Both the position numbers and the translations under genes were made by a program. Below are positions 13,869 to 22,412 of a stretch of 29,968 bases of DNA, in pieces; within the stretch, counting starts at the first letter, position 1; every line of letters begins with the position of its first letter. This DNA comes from Clostridiales bacterium (GTDB taxonomy: Bacteria > Bacillota > Clostridia > Oscillospirales > Oscillospiraceae). The notes under the pieces were generated by a model. It saw only the letters and a program-made list of their open reading frames with translations, did not search any database and had not been told where the DNA came from. The stretch lies in assembly GCA_009774055.1 (NCBI GenBank), contig VSNB01000005.1:1-29968 (forward strand), read 5' to 3'.

Positions 13869-16800
13869 TTATCGCAGCAGGATGGTCTTGATCTCGTAGG
13901 GCTTGGTGAGGAAGCGGACCTTGCCGTCCTGGACGGGCAGCTCCTCCTCGATCTCCTCCAGCAGGTTGCAGCTGTATGCCTTGGCCACGCCGGCGGGAAC
14001 GCGCAGAACCGTCTGGGTCCGGGCGTTCTCGCTCTCATAGAGGCGCAGGACTGTGCCGCTGCCGTCCTCGGCCTGCTTGACGGTTTCCAGGACCACGTTG
14101 GCCTGCTCCACACCGGCCAGGGAGAAGGCCGCGCCGGGTTCGCCGCCCGCCACCACCCGAAGGGGCTGGTTGACAAAGCAGCTCTCCCGCACCGTCCCGG
14201 CGTCCCGCCAGGCGCCGGCGTGGGGATACAGGGCGTAGGTGAACACGTGCTCCTCCTGGTCCGCCACCGGATTGGGCTCGATGCCGGACTTCAGCAGGGT
14301 CAGGCCGATGACGCCGTCCCGGACGCTGTGTCCGTACTTGCAGTCGTTGAGGAGGCTCACGCCGTAACGGCCCTCGGAAAAGTCCATCCACTTCTGGCCG
14401 CAGACTTCGAACCGGGCCTTATCCCAGCTGGTGTTGGTGTGGACCTTCCGGGTGAGGTTTCCGAACTGGATGTCGAAGGTCGCCTCGTCGCTGTGGATAT
14501 CCACGGGGAACTCCGCCTTGAGCAGATGCTGGTGCTGCTTCCAGTCAACCCAGGTGTCGAAGTCGATGCGGCGGGAGCCCGCGTAGAAGTGAATCTTCTG
14601 CCTGATGGAGGACAGGCTGATCCTGTACTCCAGCTCCACGGTGGCCCGGACGGGGCCCTCCTCGGTCCACTTCATGCTGACCAGATCGTCCACCGGCCAG
14701 GACTTCTCGGTGTAGAACATGTCGATGTCCCAGTTATCGTAGTAAATGGGCTTATCCTCGTACATGCGGATGACGTTGGCGCACTTGCCCGCCTGAACCA
14801 GCTCCCGGTCGTTCTCCTTGTCGAAGAGGGAAGTGAAATGACCGTGCTCATCAAAAGCAACGGAGTAGAAGGGCGTCTCAAGATGCCTGTCGTCCTTCCG
14901 GACAAAGGGGCTGGGGACGGGGACGGCCTCCGCCTTCTGCAAGGTCTTGAAGCCCTTGGAGGGCAGGTTCTCCAGGAAGGCCACCGCGCCGTCCGCCGTG
15001 GGCTGCACGGGGTAGACCTTGCCCGTCTCGTCGGCCAGGGCCTTGGCGTCGGTCCTGCCCAGCTCCACCACGTCGGAGCGGGTGTAGCCGGTGGTGTTGA
15101 ATACCGTCACGCCGTCCCCCTGGCCCGCCAGGGCGGCCAGGCGCTGGCTGAGCAGATCGCCGGCAGTCCGGGCCAGCTCCTCGTACTCCCGCTTGGTGAC
15201 CTCGTAGACCTCGTGGATGGAGGAGCCGGGGAGGATGTCGTGGAACTGGTTGAGCAGGACGGTCTTCCACATCCGGTCCAGCTCCTCAGCCGGATAGGCC
15301 AGCTTCGCCGCCGCCAGCACGGAGGCCAGCTCCAGATCCATCAGCAGCAGCTCGCTCTTCCGGTTGCCCCGCTTGTTGCGGGCCATGGAGGTATAGGTGC
15401 CCCGGTGATACTCAAAGTAGAACTCGCCCTCCCAGGTCTCCAGGCGGCGGTTGTCCTTCACGCGCGCCTCCAGCTCCTCAAAGTAGGTGCGGGCAAAGGC
15501 CTGCCGGACCTTGGGAATGCCCCGGACGCCCCGTTCCATGCGGACGGAAGTCTCCAGCATCTCCCGGGTGGGGCCGCCGCCGCCGTCGCCGTAGCCGTAG
15601 GAGATCAGGATGTCGTTATTGATCTCCTTGTTCTGGTAACGCTCCCAGCCGCCCAGGAGGGCGTCGGGATGCAGCTTGCCGTTGTAGGTGGTGAAGAAGT
15701 GACCCGGGCCGACCTCCTGTCCCGGGTCTACGGCGGTGATCAGGTGGGTGAGGATCTCCGACCCGTCGATGCCCCGCCATATCATGGTGTCGTTGGGCAC
15801 CTTGTCGATCTGGTTCCAGGCCAGCTTGGTGGTCATGAAGTAGTCGACGCCGCTCTTCTTCATGATCTGGGGCAGGGCTCCGGAGTAGCCGAACACGTCC
15901 GGCAGCCAGAGAATCCGGTTGTCCACGCCGAACTCCTCCTTGAAGAACCGCTTGCCGTGGACGAACTGCCGCACCAGAGACTCGCCGGAGGTCAGGTTGC
16001 AGTCGGCCTCCAGCCACATGCCGCCCTCGGGCTCCCAGCGGCCCTCCTTCACCCGCTCCTTAATGCGCGCATAGAGCTCGGGATACCGCTCCTTGAGGAA
16101 GTAGTACAGCACCGGCTGGCTGGACATGAAGCGGTAGGAGGGGAACTCCTCCATAAGCTTGAGCACCGTAGCGAAGCTGCGGGCCACCTTCTCCCGGGTC
16201 TGGGCCACAGTCCACCACCAGGCCACGTCGATGTGGGTGTGTCCGATGCAGGTGGCCACAATACCGTCCCAGCCGCCCATTTTCTCGTAAAGATTTTCCG
16301 TGATATACGCCTGGGCCTCCCGGAGGGAGGCGTAAAAGCCCTCGGAGTAGGGCTCCCGCAGATCCAGAAGATTAATGGTGTCGTTCAGAACGGTCTGAAT
16401 CGCCAGCCGGTTCTGATCATCCTCCTTCATCCGGGGGAAAGCCCGGAGGGGGACCTGGATATCCCAGTAGAGCCGGTTAATCTCCTCGTCCTGCTCATAG
16501 AGGTCCACCAGGAACTGGAACTCGGTGTGGAGCGTTCCGGTGTACGCCTGGATGTCCACCTTGAGGGTTTCTCCGGCGGGGGCCTCGGCGAAGAGGCGGA
16601 CCTCCCGGTGGTTCATGTCCATGCCCTGGGTGGCCTGATCGTTGAGGAAAAGGAGGAACTGGGGATTCTTCCCATCGTCCCACTCCTCGATCTGGGTGCG
16701 GACCTTCATCCAGACAGACCTGCCCGCCAGCTCCTGGGGAATGGTTATCTGTCCCCGGAACCAATAGTGCTCGTCAGGACCGTACCAGTGCATGGTCTTG

Positions 16801-16961
16801 CCGTCGAAGGCCTCCCACGCGCCCCCCTCGCTCTCCGCCTGGGAGGGGTAGAGGAAAAATCCCTTCTTGTACTGCCAGTCCGTAATGGGCTGGACATTGC
16901 GAATACGCAGCTTGTTGAGGTTGTCGCAGATCACCTGGATCCGCTTGTCAATGAAATACAT
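13869..16961 (-). CDS. GH38 alpha-mannosidase
   Basis: This 1030-residue, probably cytosolic enzyme (no signal peptide) removes alpha-linked mannose by a retaining, zinc-dependent mechanism. The N-terminal about 230 residues form a beta-rich domain; the catalytic domain starts at GHTHIDVAWWW, giving zinc ligands His243 and Asp245. The nucleophile is Asp355 in LPDVFGYSG. The EGGMWLEADCNLTSGESLVRQ stretch before it and the TKLAWNQ stretch after it are typical of GH38. The long C-terminal beta-sandwich region follows. The start is supported by GGAGAA 8 nt upstream. It is the last gene of the minus-strand sugar run, 268 bp after the GH130 gene, and would trim alpha-mannose from imported glycans such as N-glycan arms. 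The linkage preference cannot be read from sequence. Confidence 0.94.
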   Translation of the reverse strand: MYFIDKRIQVICDNLNKLRIRNVQPITDWQYKKGFFLYPSQAESEGGAWEAFDGKTMHWYGPDEHYWFRGQITIPQELAGRSVWMKVRTQIEEWDDGKNPQFLLFLNDQATQGMDMNHREVRLFAEAPAGETLKVDIQAYTGTLHTEFQFLVDLYEQDEEINRLYWDIQVPLRAFPRMKEDDQNRLAIQTVLNDTINLLDLREPYSEGFYASLREAQAYITENLYEKMGGWDGIVATCIGHTHIDVAWWWTVAQTREKVARSFATVLKLMEEFPSYRFMSSQPVLYYFLKERYPELYARIKERVKEGRWEPEGGMWLEADCNLTSGESLVRQFVHGKRFFKEEFGVDNRILWLPDVFGYSGALPQIMKKSGVDYFMTTKLAWNQIDKVPNDTMIWRGIDGSEILTHLITAVDPGQEVGPGHFFTTYNGKLHPDALLGGWERYQNKEINNDILISYGYGDGGGGPTREMLETSVRMERGVRGIPKVRQAFARTYFEELEARVKDNRRLETWEGEFYFEYHRGTYTSMARNKRGNRKSELLLMDLELASVLAAAKLAYPAEELDRMWKTVLLNQFHDILPGSSIHEVYEVTKREYEELARTAGDLLSQRLAALAGQGDGVTVFNTTGYTRSDVVELGRTDAKALADETGKVYPVQPTADGAVAFLENLPSKGFKTLQKAEAVPVPSPFVRKDDRHLETPFYSVAFDEHGHFTSLFDKENDRELVQAGKCANVIRMYEDKPIYYDNWDIDMFYTEKSWPVDDLVSMKWTEEGPVRATVELEYRISLSSIRQKIHFYAGSRRIDFDTWVDWKQHQHLLKAEFPVDIHSDEATFDIQFGNLTRKVHTNTSWDKARFEVCGQKWMDFSEGRYGVSLLNDCKYGHSVRDGVIGLTLLKSGIEPNPVADQEEHVFTYALYPHAGAWRDAGTVRESCFVNQPLRVVAGGEPGAAFSLAGVEQANVVLETVKQAEDGSGTVLRLYESENARTQTVLRVPAGVAKAYSCNLLEEIEEELPVQDGKVRFLTKPYEIKTILLR

Positions 16962-17229
16962 ATGCGTTTCTCCACTTGAAACAAATTAGAATGGCAGCCC
17001 ATTAGACGAGCCCCCCAAGATCGTGCACAGCGTGATCCGTGCGGCCGAATTTAGACCACTATTACCCGCGCGAAGCGAACGCTTCGCGCATGCAGGCAGT
17101 GACCTCCCCGCAGAGGTCTTCCCTAGCGGCAGGCACATCGACTGAAGGCCCATAGGGCAGGCAAAAAGTTTTTCTTTTTGGTTCTTTTTCTTTGTTCACA
17201 AAGAAAAAGAACGCCCCCTCGTAAACAAA
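16962..17229. repeat. Palindrome-rich spacer between GH130 and GH38 genes
   Basis: No gene is seen. Three perfect hairpins lie here: GCGCGAAGCG / CGCTTCGCGC (17068-17089, 2-nt loop), GACCTC / GAGGTC (17101-17118) and GTTCTTTTTCTTTG / CAAAGAAAAAGAAC (17181-17212, 14-bp stem). The last is followed by CCCCTCGTAA, which also occurs at about 5676-5685 near a hairpin in the serC-serA spacer. None has the T-run of a terminator in the gene direction. These look like dispersed intergenic palindromes. Confidence 0.55.
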
Positions 17230-18219
17230 TTACAGCGAGTTCTCCTTCATATAGCCCATCAGCTCATCCACCGTGGTGAACGCGATGCCGGTGACGGTGT
17301 CGGCGCTGCCGTAATAGATGGCGATACGGCCGGTGGCGGCGTCGGAGAGGGTGGCGCAGGGGAAAACCACGTTGGGCACGTCGCCCACACACTCATAGAG
17401 TTCCCAGGGAGCCATGATATAATCCTTCGTCCGGTACAGCACCTTCCAGGGCTGGTCGATGTCCAGCAGGGCGCAGCCCATGCGGTAGACAAAACCGTTG
17501 CAGGTGTTGATCACACCGTGGTAGATCATGAGCCAGCCCTCGTCCGTCTCAATGGGGATGGGGCCCGCACCGATCTTGGTGGACTGCCAGGCGGACTCGT
17601 CCCCTTTCACGGTGCTCATCACATGCCGGTGGCAGCCCCAGAACTTCATGTCCGGGCTCTGGCTGACAAAGATGTCGCCGAAGGGGGTGTGCCCCGTATC
17701 GCTGGGCCGGGAAAGCATCATATACATGCCGCCTATCTTCCGGGGGAACAGCACGCCGTTGCGGTTGTAGGGCAGGAAGGCGTTCTCCAGCTGGCGGAAG
17801 GTCTTGAAGTCCTCCGTCCAGCCCACGCCGATGGTGGGACCGTGGTAGCCGTTGCACCAGGTGACGTAGTACTTCCCGTCCATGAGGCACACACGGGGGT
17901 CGTACCGGTATTCCCGGGCGGTGACCTCCGGGTCGTCCCCCAGGAAATGGACGGGCTCGTCCTGGATTTCCCAGTGAACGCCGTCCTTGCTGAAGCCGGG
18001 GAAGATGTCCATGCTCACCGACCGGCTGTCGCAGCGGAACACGCCGGCGAAGCCGTCCCCGAAGGGGACCACCGCGCTGTTGAACACGCTGTTGGACCGC
18101 TTGATGGCATGGCGGCCGATGATGGGGTTGCCGCTGTAACGCCAGACGGGCATGACGCAGTCCGCCGGCTTGGGCTCCCAGGGCAGGTTTTTCAGTTCGT
18201 TTCCAATGATTTTGCTCAT
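17230..18219 (-). CDS. GH130 beta-mannoside phosphorylase (GH130_2-like)
   Basis: GH130 enzymes split beta-1,4-mannosides with phosphate, giving mannose-1-phosphate. This 329-residue protein has the five-bladed propeller features: NPIIGRHAIKRSNSVFNSAVVPF (31-53), GVFRCDSRS (59-67), GFSKDGVHW (75-83) and the catalytic acid region YDPRVCLMDGKYYVTW with Asp107. The N-terminal LPWEPKP...WRYSGNPII pattern resembles subfamily 2, which includes mannooligosaccharide and mannosyl-N-acetylglucosamine (N-glycan core) phosphorylases. Presence of GH38 and GH20 nearby favours an N-glycan-type substrate, Man-beta-1,4-GlcNAc, but mannooligosaccharides remain possible. The start at 18219 follows AAGGAG; a 53-residue upstream extension has no ribosome site. 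No phosphomannomutase for the product is in the window. Confidence 0.9.
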   Translation of the reverse strand: MSKIIGNELKNLPWEPKPADCVMPVWRYSGNPIIGRHAIKRSNSVFNSAVVPFGDGFAGVFRCDSRSVSMDIFPGFSKDGVHWEIQDEPVHFLGDDPEVTAREYRYDPRVCLMDGKYYVTWCNGYHGPTIGVGWTEDFKTFRQLENAFLPYNRNGVLFPRKIGGMYMMLSRPSDTGHTPFGDIFVSQSPDMKFWGCHRHVMSTVKGDESAWQSTKIGAGPIPIETDEGWLMIYHGVINTCNGFVYRMGCALLDIDQPWKVLYRTKDYIMAPWELYECVGDVPNVVFPCATLSDAATGRIAIYYGSADTVTGIAFTTVDELMGYMKENSL

Positions 18220-18431
18220 AGCTTCTCCTTGTACGCAAAAAATTTCAGAGGCGTACATACTTTTTTCAGGCAAGAAAAAAGTATCAAAAAAGAACTTTCT
18301 GCAGGGCGCCTGCGCCCCGCTGCAAGTCATTATCGGCAGACTTGCGTAAAACATAAGCGAAACATGGTCCCGCGTCAAAGTTTTCTTTTGATACCCTTCC
18401 CTTCCAGGAGAAAGTACGTACGCCTCGGGAT
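18220..18431. other. Gene-free spacer with A/T-rich hairpin
   Basis: ATACTTTTTTC (18257-18267) pairs perfectly with GAAAAAAGTAT (18274-18284). A GC-rich imperfect hairpin follows near 18298-18324. The stretch separates the binding-protein and GH130 genes and resembles the other hairpin-bearing spacers in this window. No open gene is supported. Confidence 0.45.
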
Positions 18432-18463
18432 GCGGGGCCGCCGCTGTTTCGCGGCGGCCCCGC
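18432..18463. repeat. Very stable GC hairpin 3' of the binding-protein gene
   Basis: A perfect 13-bp GC-only stem (18432-18444 / 18451-18463) with a 6-nt loop lies about 30 bp after the solute-binding protein stop. The T-run is on the plus-strand side, so in the direction of the genes it lacks a U-tract. It probably stabilises the 3' end of the binding-protein mRNA or partly terminates, which would give more binding protein than downstream enzymes. It could also act as a terminator against rightward transcription. Confidence 0.6.
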
Positions 18464-18494
18464 TTTTTAGCGGATGATGCGAACCTTCAGGGGA

Positions 18495-20042
18495 TTACTT
18501 GCTGGCCAGATACTCGTCCAGCTGAGTCTGCACGGCGGTCACGATCTCATCGAAGCCGGAATCGCGCATGGCGCTCATCATCGCGGCCACATTGGCCTCC
18601 ACATCGCCGGTGCCGGTGTGGATGATGCCCTTGTACTCCTCGAAGATGGCCTGGCAGGCAGCGATCTTGTCGGCGATGGCGCTGTCGCTCTTGTCAAAAA
18701 CGAAGCCCATGGCGGGGGAGCGGCGGGCGCTCTCGTTCTGGACCAGGATCTCGTCCACGTAGGGGTTGACATTGCTGGTGTCCTCGGCGGTCATGTGGAT
18801 GGTCTTGCCCTGGGTGTAGGCGGCCAGGGTCCAGTCGGTGTTGATCTTGTGGACGCGCTGCTCGGTGACCTTCTCGCCGTTACGCTCGACTTCCATGTCA
18901 ACGTACTCGAAGTTCACGCCCTCTTCGCCGTAGGCCAGCATGTCGCGGAACTTGGTGTCGGTGTTGACCAGCTCCAGCAGCTTCACAGCCTCCGCCTTGT
19001 GGGTGGAGTTGGTGGAGACGCAGGCCAGGGAGCCCTGAACGGTGTCGGTGGACAGCACGGGCTCGCCAAACTGGGAAACCACGACCTCGGCGCCGCGGCC
19101 ATCGCCCCAGCCCTTGGCGGCGGCAGGCCAGCCCTGGGCAATGCCCACGCCGCACATGCCGGTAGCCTCAGCGGCGGTGGAGGCGTCGGAGTTGATGAGG
19201 CCGTTCTCCATCCACTGCTGGACGATCTTGAACTGATCCATCACGTCGGGCTGCTCGTAGACGGCCACGACCTTGGCGGAATCATCGAAGTAGCTGACAC
19301 CCAGGGCGCTGAGGCCCACGCCCATGCCGTCATAGCGCAGGCCGGGGATGGCGGAGATGCCGTCCTTGTTCAGCAGCATGGGGGCCTCGCCGGTACCGTC
19401 CTTCAGCGCCTGGAGGGCGGGGGTGGCATCGGCGATGGAGTGGATGTTGGCGTAGTCGGGATAGTAGGCGTCGACCTGGTCCTTGGTCCAGACAAAGAAC
19501 TGGGTGACGGCGCTGTCCTTATAGGCGGGGATGCCGTAGATCTTGCCGTCCAGCTTGCAGGCCTCCAGGAACTCGGCGGGGATGGCCTCGGCCAGGCCGG
19601 GAGCCTGGGCGACCAGGTCGGTCAGATCAGCGAAAGCGCCCATGGCCACGTCATTGGAGTAGGAGCCGAAGTCGGTGAACATGATGTCATAGGGCTCGCT
19701 GGTCTGGACGATGACGCTGCGGCGCTTGCCCCAGTCGCCCCAGGAGATGCACTGGATGTTGATGTGCACGCCGATTTTCTCCTCCAGATAGGCGTTGGCC
19801 TTCTCGGTCCAGGAGTCGATGTTGGCGGGCTGACCGCCGCCCACCTGGTACCAGGTGATGGTGGGGATGCCGCCGTCATCAGCGGGCGGGGCGGTGGTGT
19901 CATCGCTGCCGGGGTTGTCGGTGTCCTCGGCGCCGGGGGCGCCGTTCGCGTCTGCGGGGGGAGTGTCGTTGTTTCCGCCGCAGGCCGCCAGCAGGGCCAG
20001 CGTCATGACGGAAGCCAGAAGCAGTGCAAGAAATTTCTTCAT
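18495..20042 (-). CDS. ABC transporter sugar-binding lipoprotein (LplA/LipO-like)
   Basis: This 515-residue protein is the extracellular solute-binding subunit of a carbohydrate ABC importer. It has a lipoprotein signal with lipobox LAAC (Cys21), then an acidic low-complexity linker rich in Asp, Pro and Thr (about 25-58), and a type 1 binding-protein fold with YDIMFTDFGSYSNDVAMGAFADLT and GKIYGIPAYKD stretches typical of LplA/LipO-type proteins. The C-terminal about 130 residues resemble the DUF3502 tail seen in that group. The start follows AAGGAGG. It lies 73 nt after the second permease gene, and a stable hairpin follows it. The neighbouring enzymes suggest a mannose-containing oligosaccharide ligand; this is inference. 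Confidence 0.9.
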   Translation of the reverse strand: MKKFLALLLASVMTLALLAACGGNNDTPPADANGAPGAEDTDNPGSDDTTAPPADDGGIPTITWYQVGGGQPANIDSWTEKANAYLEEKIGVHINIQCISWGDWGKRRSVIVQTSEPYDIMFTDFGSYSNDVAMGAFADLTDLVAQAPGLAEAIPAEFLEACKLDGKIYGIPAYKDSAVTQFFVWTKDQVDAYYPDYANIHSIADATPALQALKDGTGEAPMLLNKDGISAIPGLRYDGMGVGLSALGVSYFDDSAKVVAVYEQPDVMDQFKIVQQWMENGLINSDASTAAEATGMCGVGIAQGWPAAAKGWGDGRGAEVVVSQFGEPVLSTDTVQGSLACVSTNSTHKAEAVKLLELVNTDTKFRDMLAYGEEGVNFEYVDMEVERNGEKVTEQRVHKINTDWTLAAYTQGKTIHMTAEDTSNVNPYVDEILVQNESARRSPAMGFVFDKSDSAIADKIAACQAIFEEYKGIIHTGTGDVEANVAAMMSAMRDSGFDEIVTAVQTQLDEYLASK

Positions 20043-20115
20043 TTTCAGTGGTTCCTCCTTGTTTTATTGTATAGGTTCTTTTATCAAACGGCGCGGAGCC
20101 GTTCAATACGGTTTT

Positions 20116-21054
20116 TTAGCCCTTCACCGCACCCACCGTCAGGCCGGAAATAAAGTATTTCTGGAAAAACGGGTACACGCAGGCGATGGGAACGGCGACC
20201 ACGAAGGCAATGGCCATGCGGACGGACTCCTGGGGCATGCTCCGCTTCATGTCGGAAATGGTCAGGCCGGCCGATGGATTCTTGGTCAGGTACTCCAGGT
20301 TGTTCTGCATGGCGTTCAGCATGGCCTGCAGGGAGTGGAGGCTGCTGTCGCTGATATACAGCTGCGCCTGGAACCAGTCGTTCCAGTAGCCGAAGGCCAG
20401 GAACAGGCCGATAGTAGCCAGCACGGGCTTGGAGATGGGCAGGATGATCCGGAAGAACACCGTCCACTGACTGGCCCCGTCGATCTTGGCCGACTCGATG
20501 ATGCCGTCGGGGATGGTGGTGCGGAAGAAGGTCCTGGCAATGGTCACGTTGAAGCTGCTGACCATCAGGGGCAGGATCAGGATCCACATGGTGTCCGACA
20601 GCTGCAGCAGCTGGGCGTTGACGACGTAGGAGGCCGCCATGCCGCCGCCGAAGACCATGGGGATGAACACCAGGATGGTCAGGAAGTTGTTCAGCCTGTG
20701 CTCCGTGCGGCTGAGCACGTAGCCCATCAGGGAGGTGAGCAGCACGCCCAGCGCCGTGCCGATAACCGTGACATAGATGGAAACCCACAGGGCGTGGAGG
20801 ATGGTCTGCCGCTGGCTCCACAGGTACTTGTAGGCGTCACCGGAGAAGGTTTCGGGCGTGACCCATACCTGATAGCCTACCGTGCGGATGACGTTATTAT
20901 CCGTGACGGAGATCATGAAGATGAAAATGATGGGCAGGAAGCAGGCCAAGGCCACGATCAGGAACATCAGGTTGAACAGGAAGTTGGATACCGGGCTGAT
21001 CCGGTTGAGGCGGCTGAGGGTATCGCCGCTGACAGGCTTAACTTTTTTACTCAT
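20116..21054 (-). CDS. Carbohydrate ABC transporter permease (LplC/YtcP-like)
   Basis: This 312-residue inner-membrane subunit of the CUT1 class has six predicted membrane segments and the cytoplasmic EAA loop (ESAKIDGASQWTVFFRIILPISKP, about residues 190-213), which docks on the ATPase. The C-terminus ends in FFQKYFISGLTVGAVKG, typical of MalG/LplC-type permeases. The start is supported by GGAGG 7 nt upstream. It begins 13 bp after the preceding permease gene, so the two are one transcript. No ATPase is encoded in the cluster; a shared MsmX/UgpC-type ATPase elsewhere is expected from other Firmicutes. Confidence 0.93.
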   Translation of the reverse strand: MSKKVKPVSGDTLSRLNRISPVSNFLFNLMFLIVALACFLPIIFIFMISVTDNNVIRTVGYQVWVTPETFSGDAYKYLWSQRQTILHALWVSIYVTVIGTALGVLLTSLMGYVLSRTEHRLNNFLTILVFIPMVFGGGMAASYVVNAQLLQLSDTMWILILPLMVSSFNVTIARTFFRTTIPDGIIESAKIDGASQWTVFFRIILPISKPVLATIGLFLAFGYWNDWFQAQLYISDSSLHSLQAMLNAMQNNLEYLTKNPSAGLTISDMKRSMPQESVRMAIAFVVAVPIACVYPFFQKYFISGLTVGAVKG

Positions 21055-21067
21055 GTCGCTGCCTCCA

Positions 21068-22048
21068 TTAAATCAGAGCGCTGGACCGGTCGACCTTGCG
21101 CACGATGGCGTTGGCCGACAGGATGGTGATACAGCCCACCACCGCCTGGAACAGGGAGGCCGCCGCCGTCTTGCCCAGGCTGACGGAGCCCGAGGTCAGC
21201 ATCTGGTAGACCTTCACGTCCAAGGTAGCCACCATGGGGGTCAGCGGCTGCTGGGCGCCCCGGGACACCTGATAGAACAGGCCGAAGTCCGAGGAGAAAA
21301 TGCCGCCGATGGCCAGGATGAACATCATGATGATGATGGGGCGCAGGGAGGGGATGGTGATATATTTGGCCTGCTGGAACTTGGTAGCCCCGTCCAGCAC
21401 CGCCGCCTCGTAAAGGCTGTTGTCGATGCCGGTGATGCTTGCCAGGTAAACGACCATTTTATAGCCGATAGTCTTCCATACGTGCATAATGATGATGATG
21501 AAGGGCCAGGCCTTGGGCGTGGAGTACCACGCTACCTTCTCGCCGCCGAAGAACTGGATCACGGCGTTGAGCAGGCCCTTGTCGGTGACCAGGAAGGCGT
21601 ACACAAAGTAACTGACCACAACCCAGCTCATGAAGTGGGGCATGAACATCAGCGTTTGGTAAGTCTTGGACTTGCGCTTGCTGTAGATGTTGCTGATGAG
21701 AATCGCCAGCCCCACCGGCAGCGCGATGTCCAGGATAATAAATACGATGTTATACAGCAGGGTGTTGCGCAGAATCTGGGGGAAGTCCCGGAGGCCGAAG
21801 AAGAACTTGAAGTTTTCAAAGGCCACCCATTCGCTGTCGAACAGGCTGGTGAAGAAGTTCGCGCCCGGCGTGATCTTGTAATCTTTGAACGCCAGAATGA
21901 TGCCGAACATGGGCAGATAGCAGAAGAGGATGTACCATACCGTAGTGGGCAGGGCCAGTATGGTCAGCTCAGTGTCGTCCTTGGACCACCAGCGCTTCTT
22001 TTTCGCCGGCTGGGCCTGGACCTTTGCGGGAGTCTTATTCTCTTGCAT
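21068..22048 (-). CDS. Carbohydrate ABC transporter permease (LplB/UgpA-like)
   Basis: This 326-residue membrane protein pairs with the LplC-like permease. After a Lys-rich cytoplasmic N-terminus (PAKKKRWW), it has six membrane segments starting with LTILALPTTVWYILFCYLPMFGIILAF, and the EAA loop EAAVLDGATKFQQAKYITIPSLRPI. The start at 22048 (MQENKTP) is chosen over an ATG at 22084 because the AAAGGTG site lies 6 nt before it. It is the first gene of the minus-strand run permease-permease-binding protein-GH130-GH38. The 5' leader, if transcription starts at the predicted promoter, is nearly 200 nt. Confidence 0.92.
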   Translation of the reverse strand: MQENKTPAKVQAQPAKKKRWWSKDDTELTILALPTTVWYILFCYLPMFGIILAFKDYKITPGANFFTSLFDSEWVAFENFKFFFGLRDFPQILRNTLLYNIVFIILDIALPVGLAILISNIYSKRKSKTYQTLMFMPHFMSWVVVSYFVYAFLVTDKGLLNAVIQFFGGEKVAWYSTPKAWPFIIIIMHVWKTIGYKMVVYLASITGIDNSLYEAAVLDGATKFQQAKYITIPSLRPIIIMMFILAIGGIFSSDFGLFYQVSRGAQQPLTPMVATLDVKVYQMLTSGSVSLGKTAAASLFQAVVGCITILSANAIVRKVDRSSALI

Positions 22049-22250
22049 GCGGTTCACCTTTCTTCCTTTCTCTCCGCCGGCCAATCCGCGCCCTGCTCAT
22101 CCGCTCTGGAAACGCCGGCCGAACGCTTCCAAAGCGGCCGGGCAGGCCGTGGGGCGGGCTGCTGAATCACACGGAGCGGTTTTGCCGGATGGGGGCCGTT
22201 TGTAGAATATGACAAAATCAAACCGCACCCGCCCCGCGCCGTTGGAAATT

Positions 22251-22256
22251 ATTATA
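22251..22256 (-). promoter_or_regulatory. Predicted -10 of the ABC transporter operon
   Basis: A perfect TATAAT is read on the minus strand. The -35 (17 bp upstream) is poor, suggesting activator dependence. The long leader between here and 22048 contains a GC-rich hairpin around 22110-22136 (CCGGCCG / CGGCCGG with an inner CGCTT / AAGCG stem). Confidence 0.45.
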
Positions 22257-22353
22257 GCGTTTTTGCGTCGGGAAAGAAAAGTATCGCAAAGCGTCTTTAT
22301 AGTATGGAAAAGAACCCCGCGCCGCTTTTCTCTCATTTGACGGAAAAAGGACC

Positions 22354-22382
22354 TTGCGCAGCGTGTCCGCTTCCGCTATAAT
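22354..22382 (+). promoter_or_regulatory. Predicted promoter of the GH3 gene
   Basis: TTGCGC (22354-22359), 17-bp spacer and a perfect TATAAT (22377-22382), 30 bp before the gene. Together with the minus-strand promoter it makes a divergent control region of 364 bp. Confidence 0.6.
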
Positions 22383-22412
22383 CTGTTCAGAAAAAACTGG
22401 AAGGAGCGCATT

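Noticed and set aside
13860..16979. A 1039-codon plus-strand open frame opposite GH38
   Set aside because: It is fully antisense to the well-supported GH38 gene; GC-rich codon use of the real gene leaves few stops on the other strand. The translation is repetitive in Gly, Val, Leu and His with no family features.
18474..20153. A 559-codon plus-strand frame opposite the binding protein
   Set aside because: Antisense shadow; low-complexity His/Gly/Val translation, while the minus-strand gene has a proper lipoprotein signal and start.
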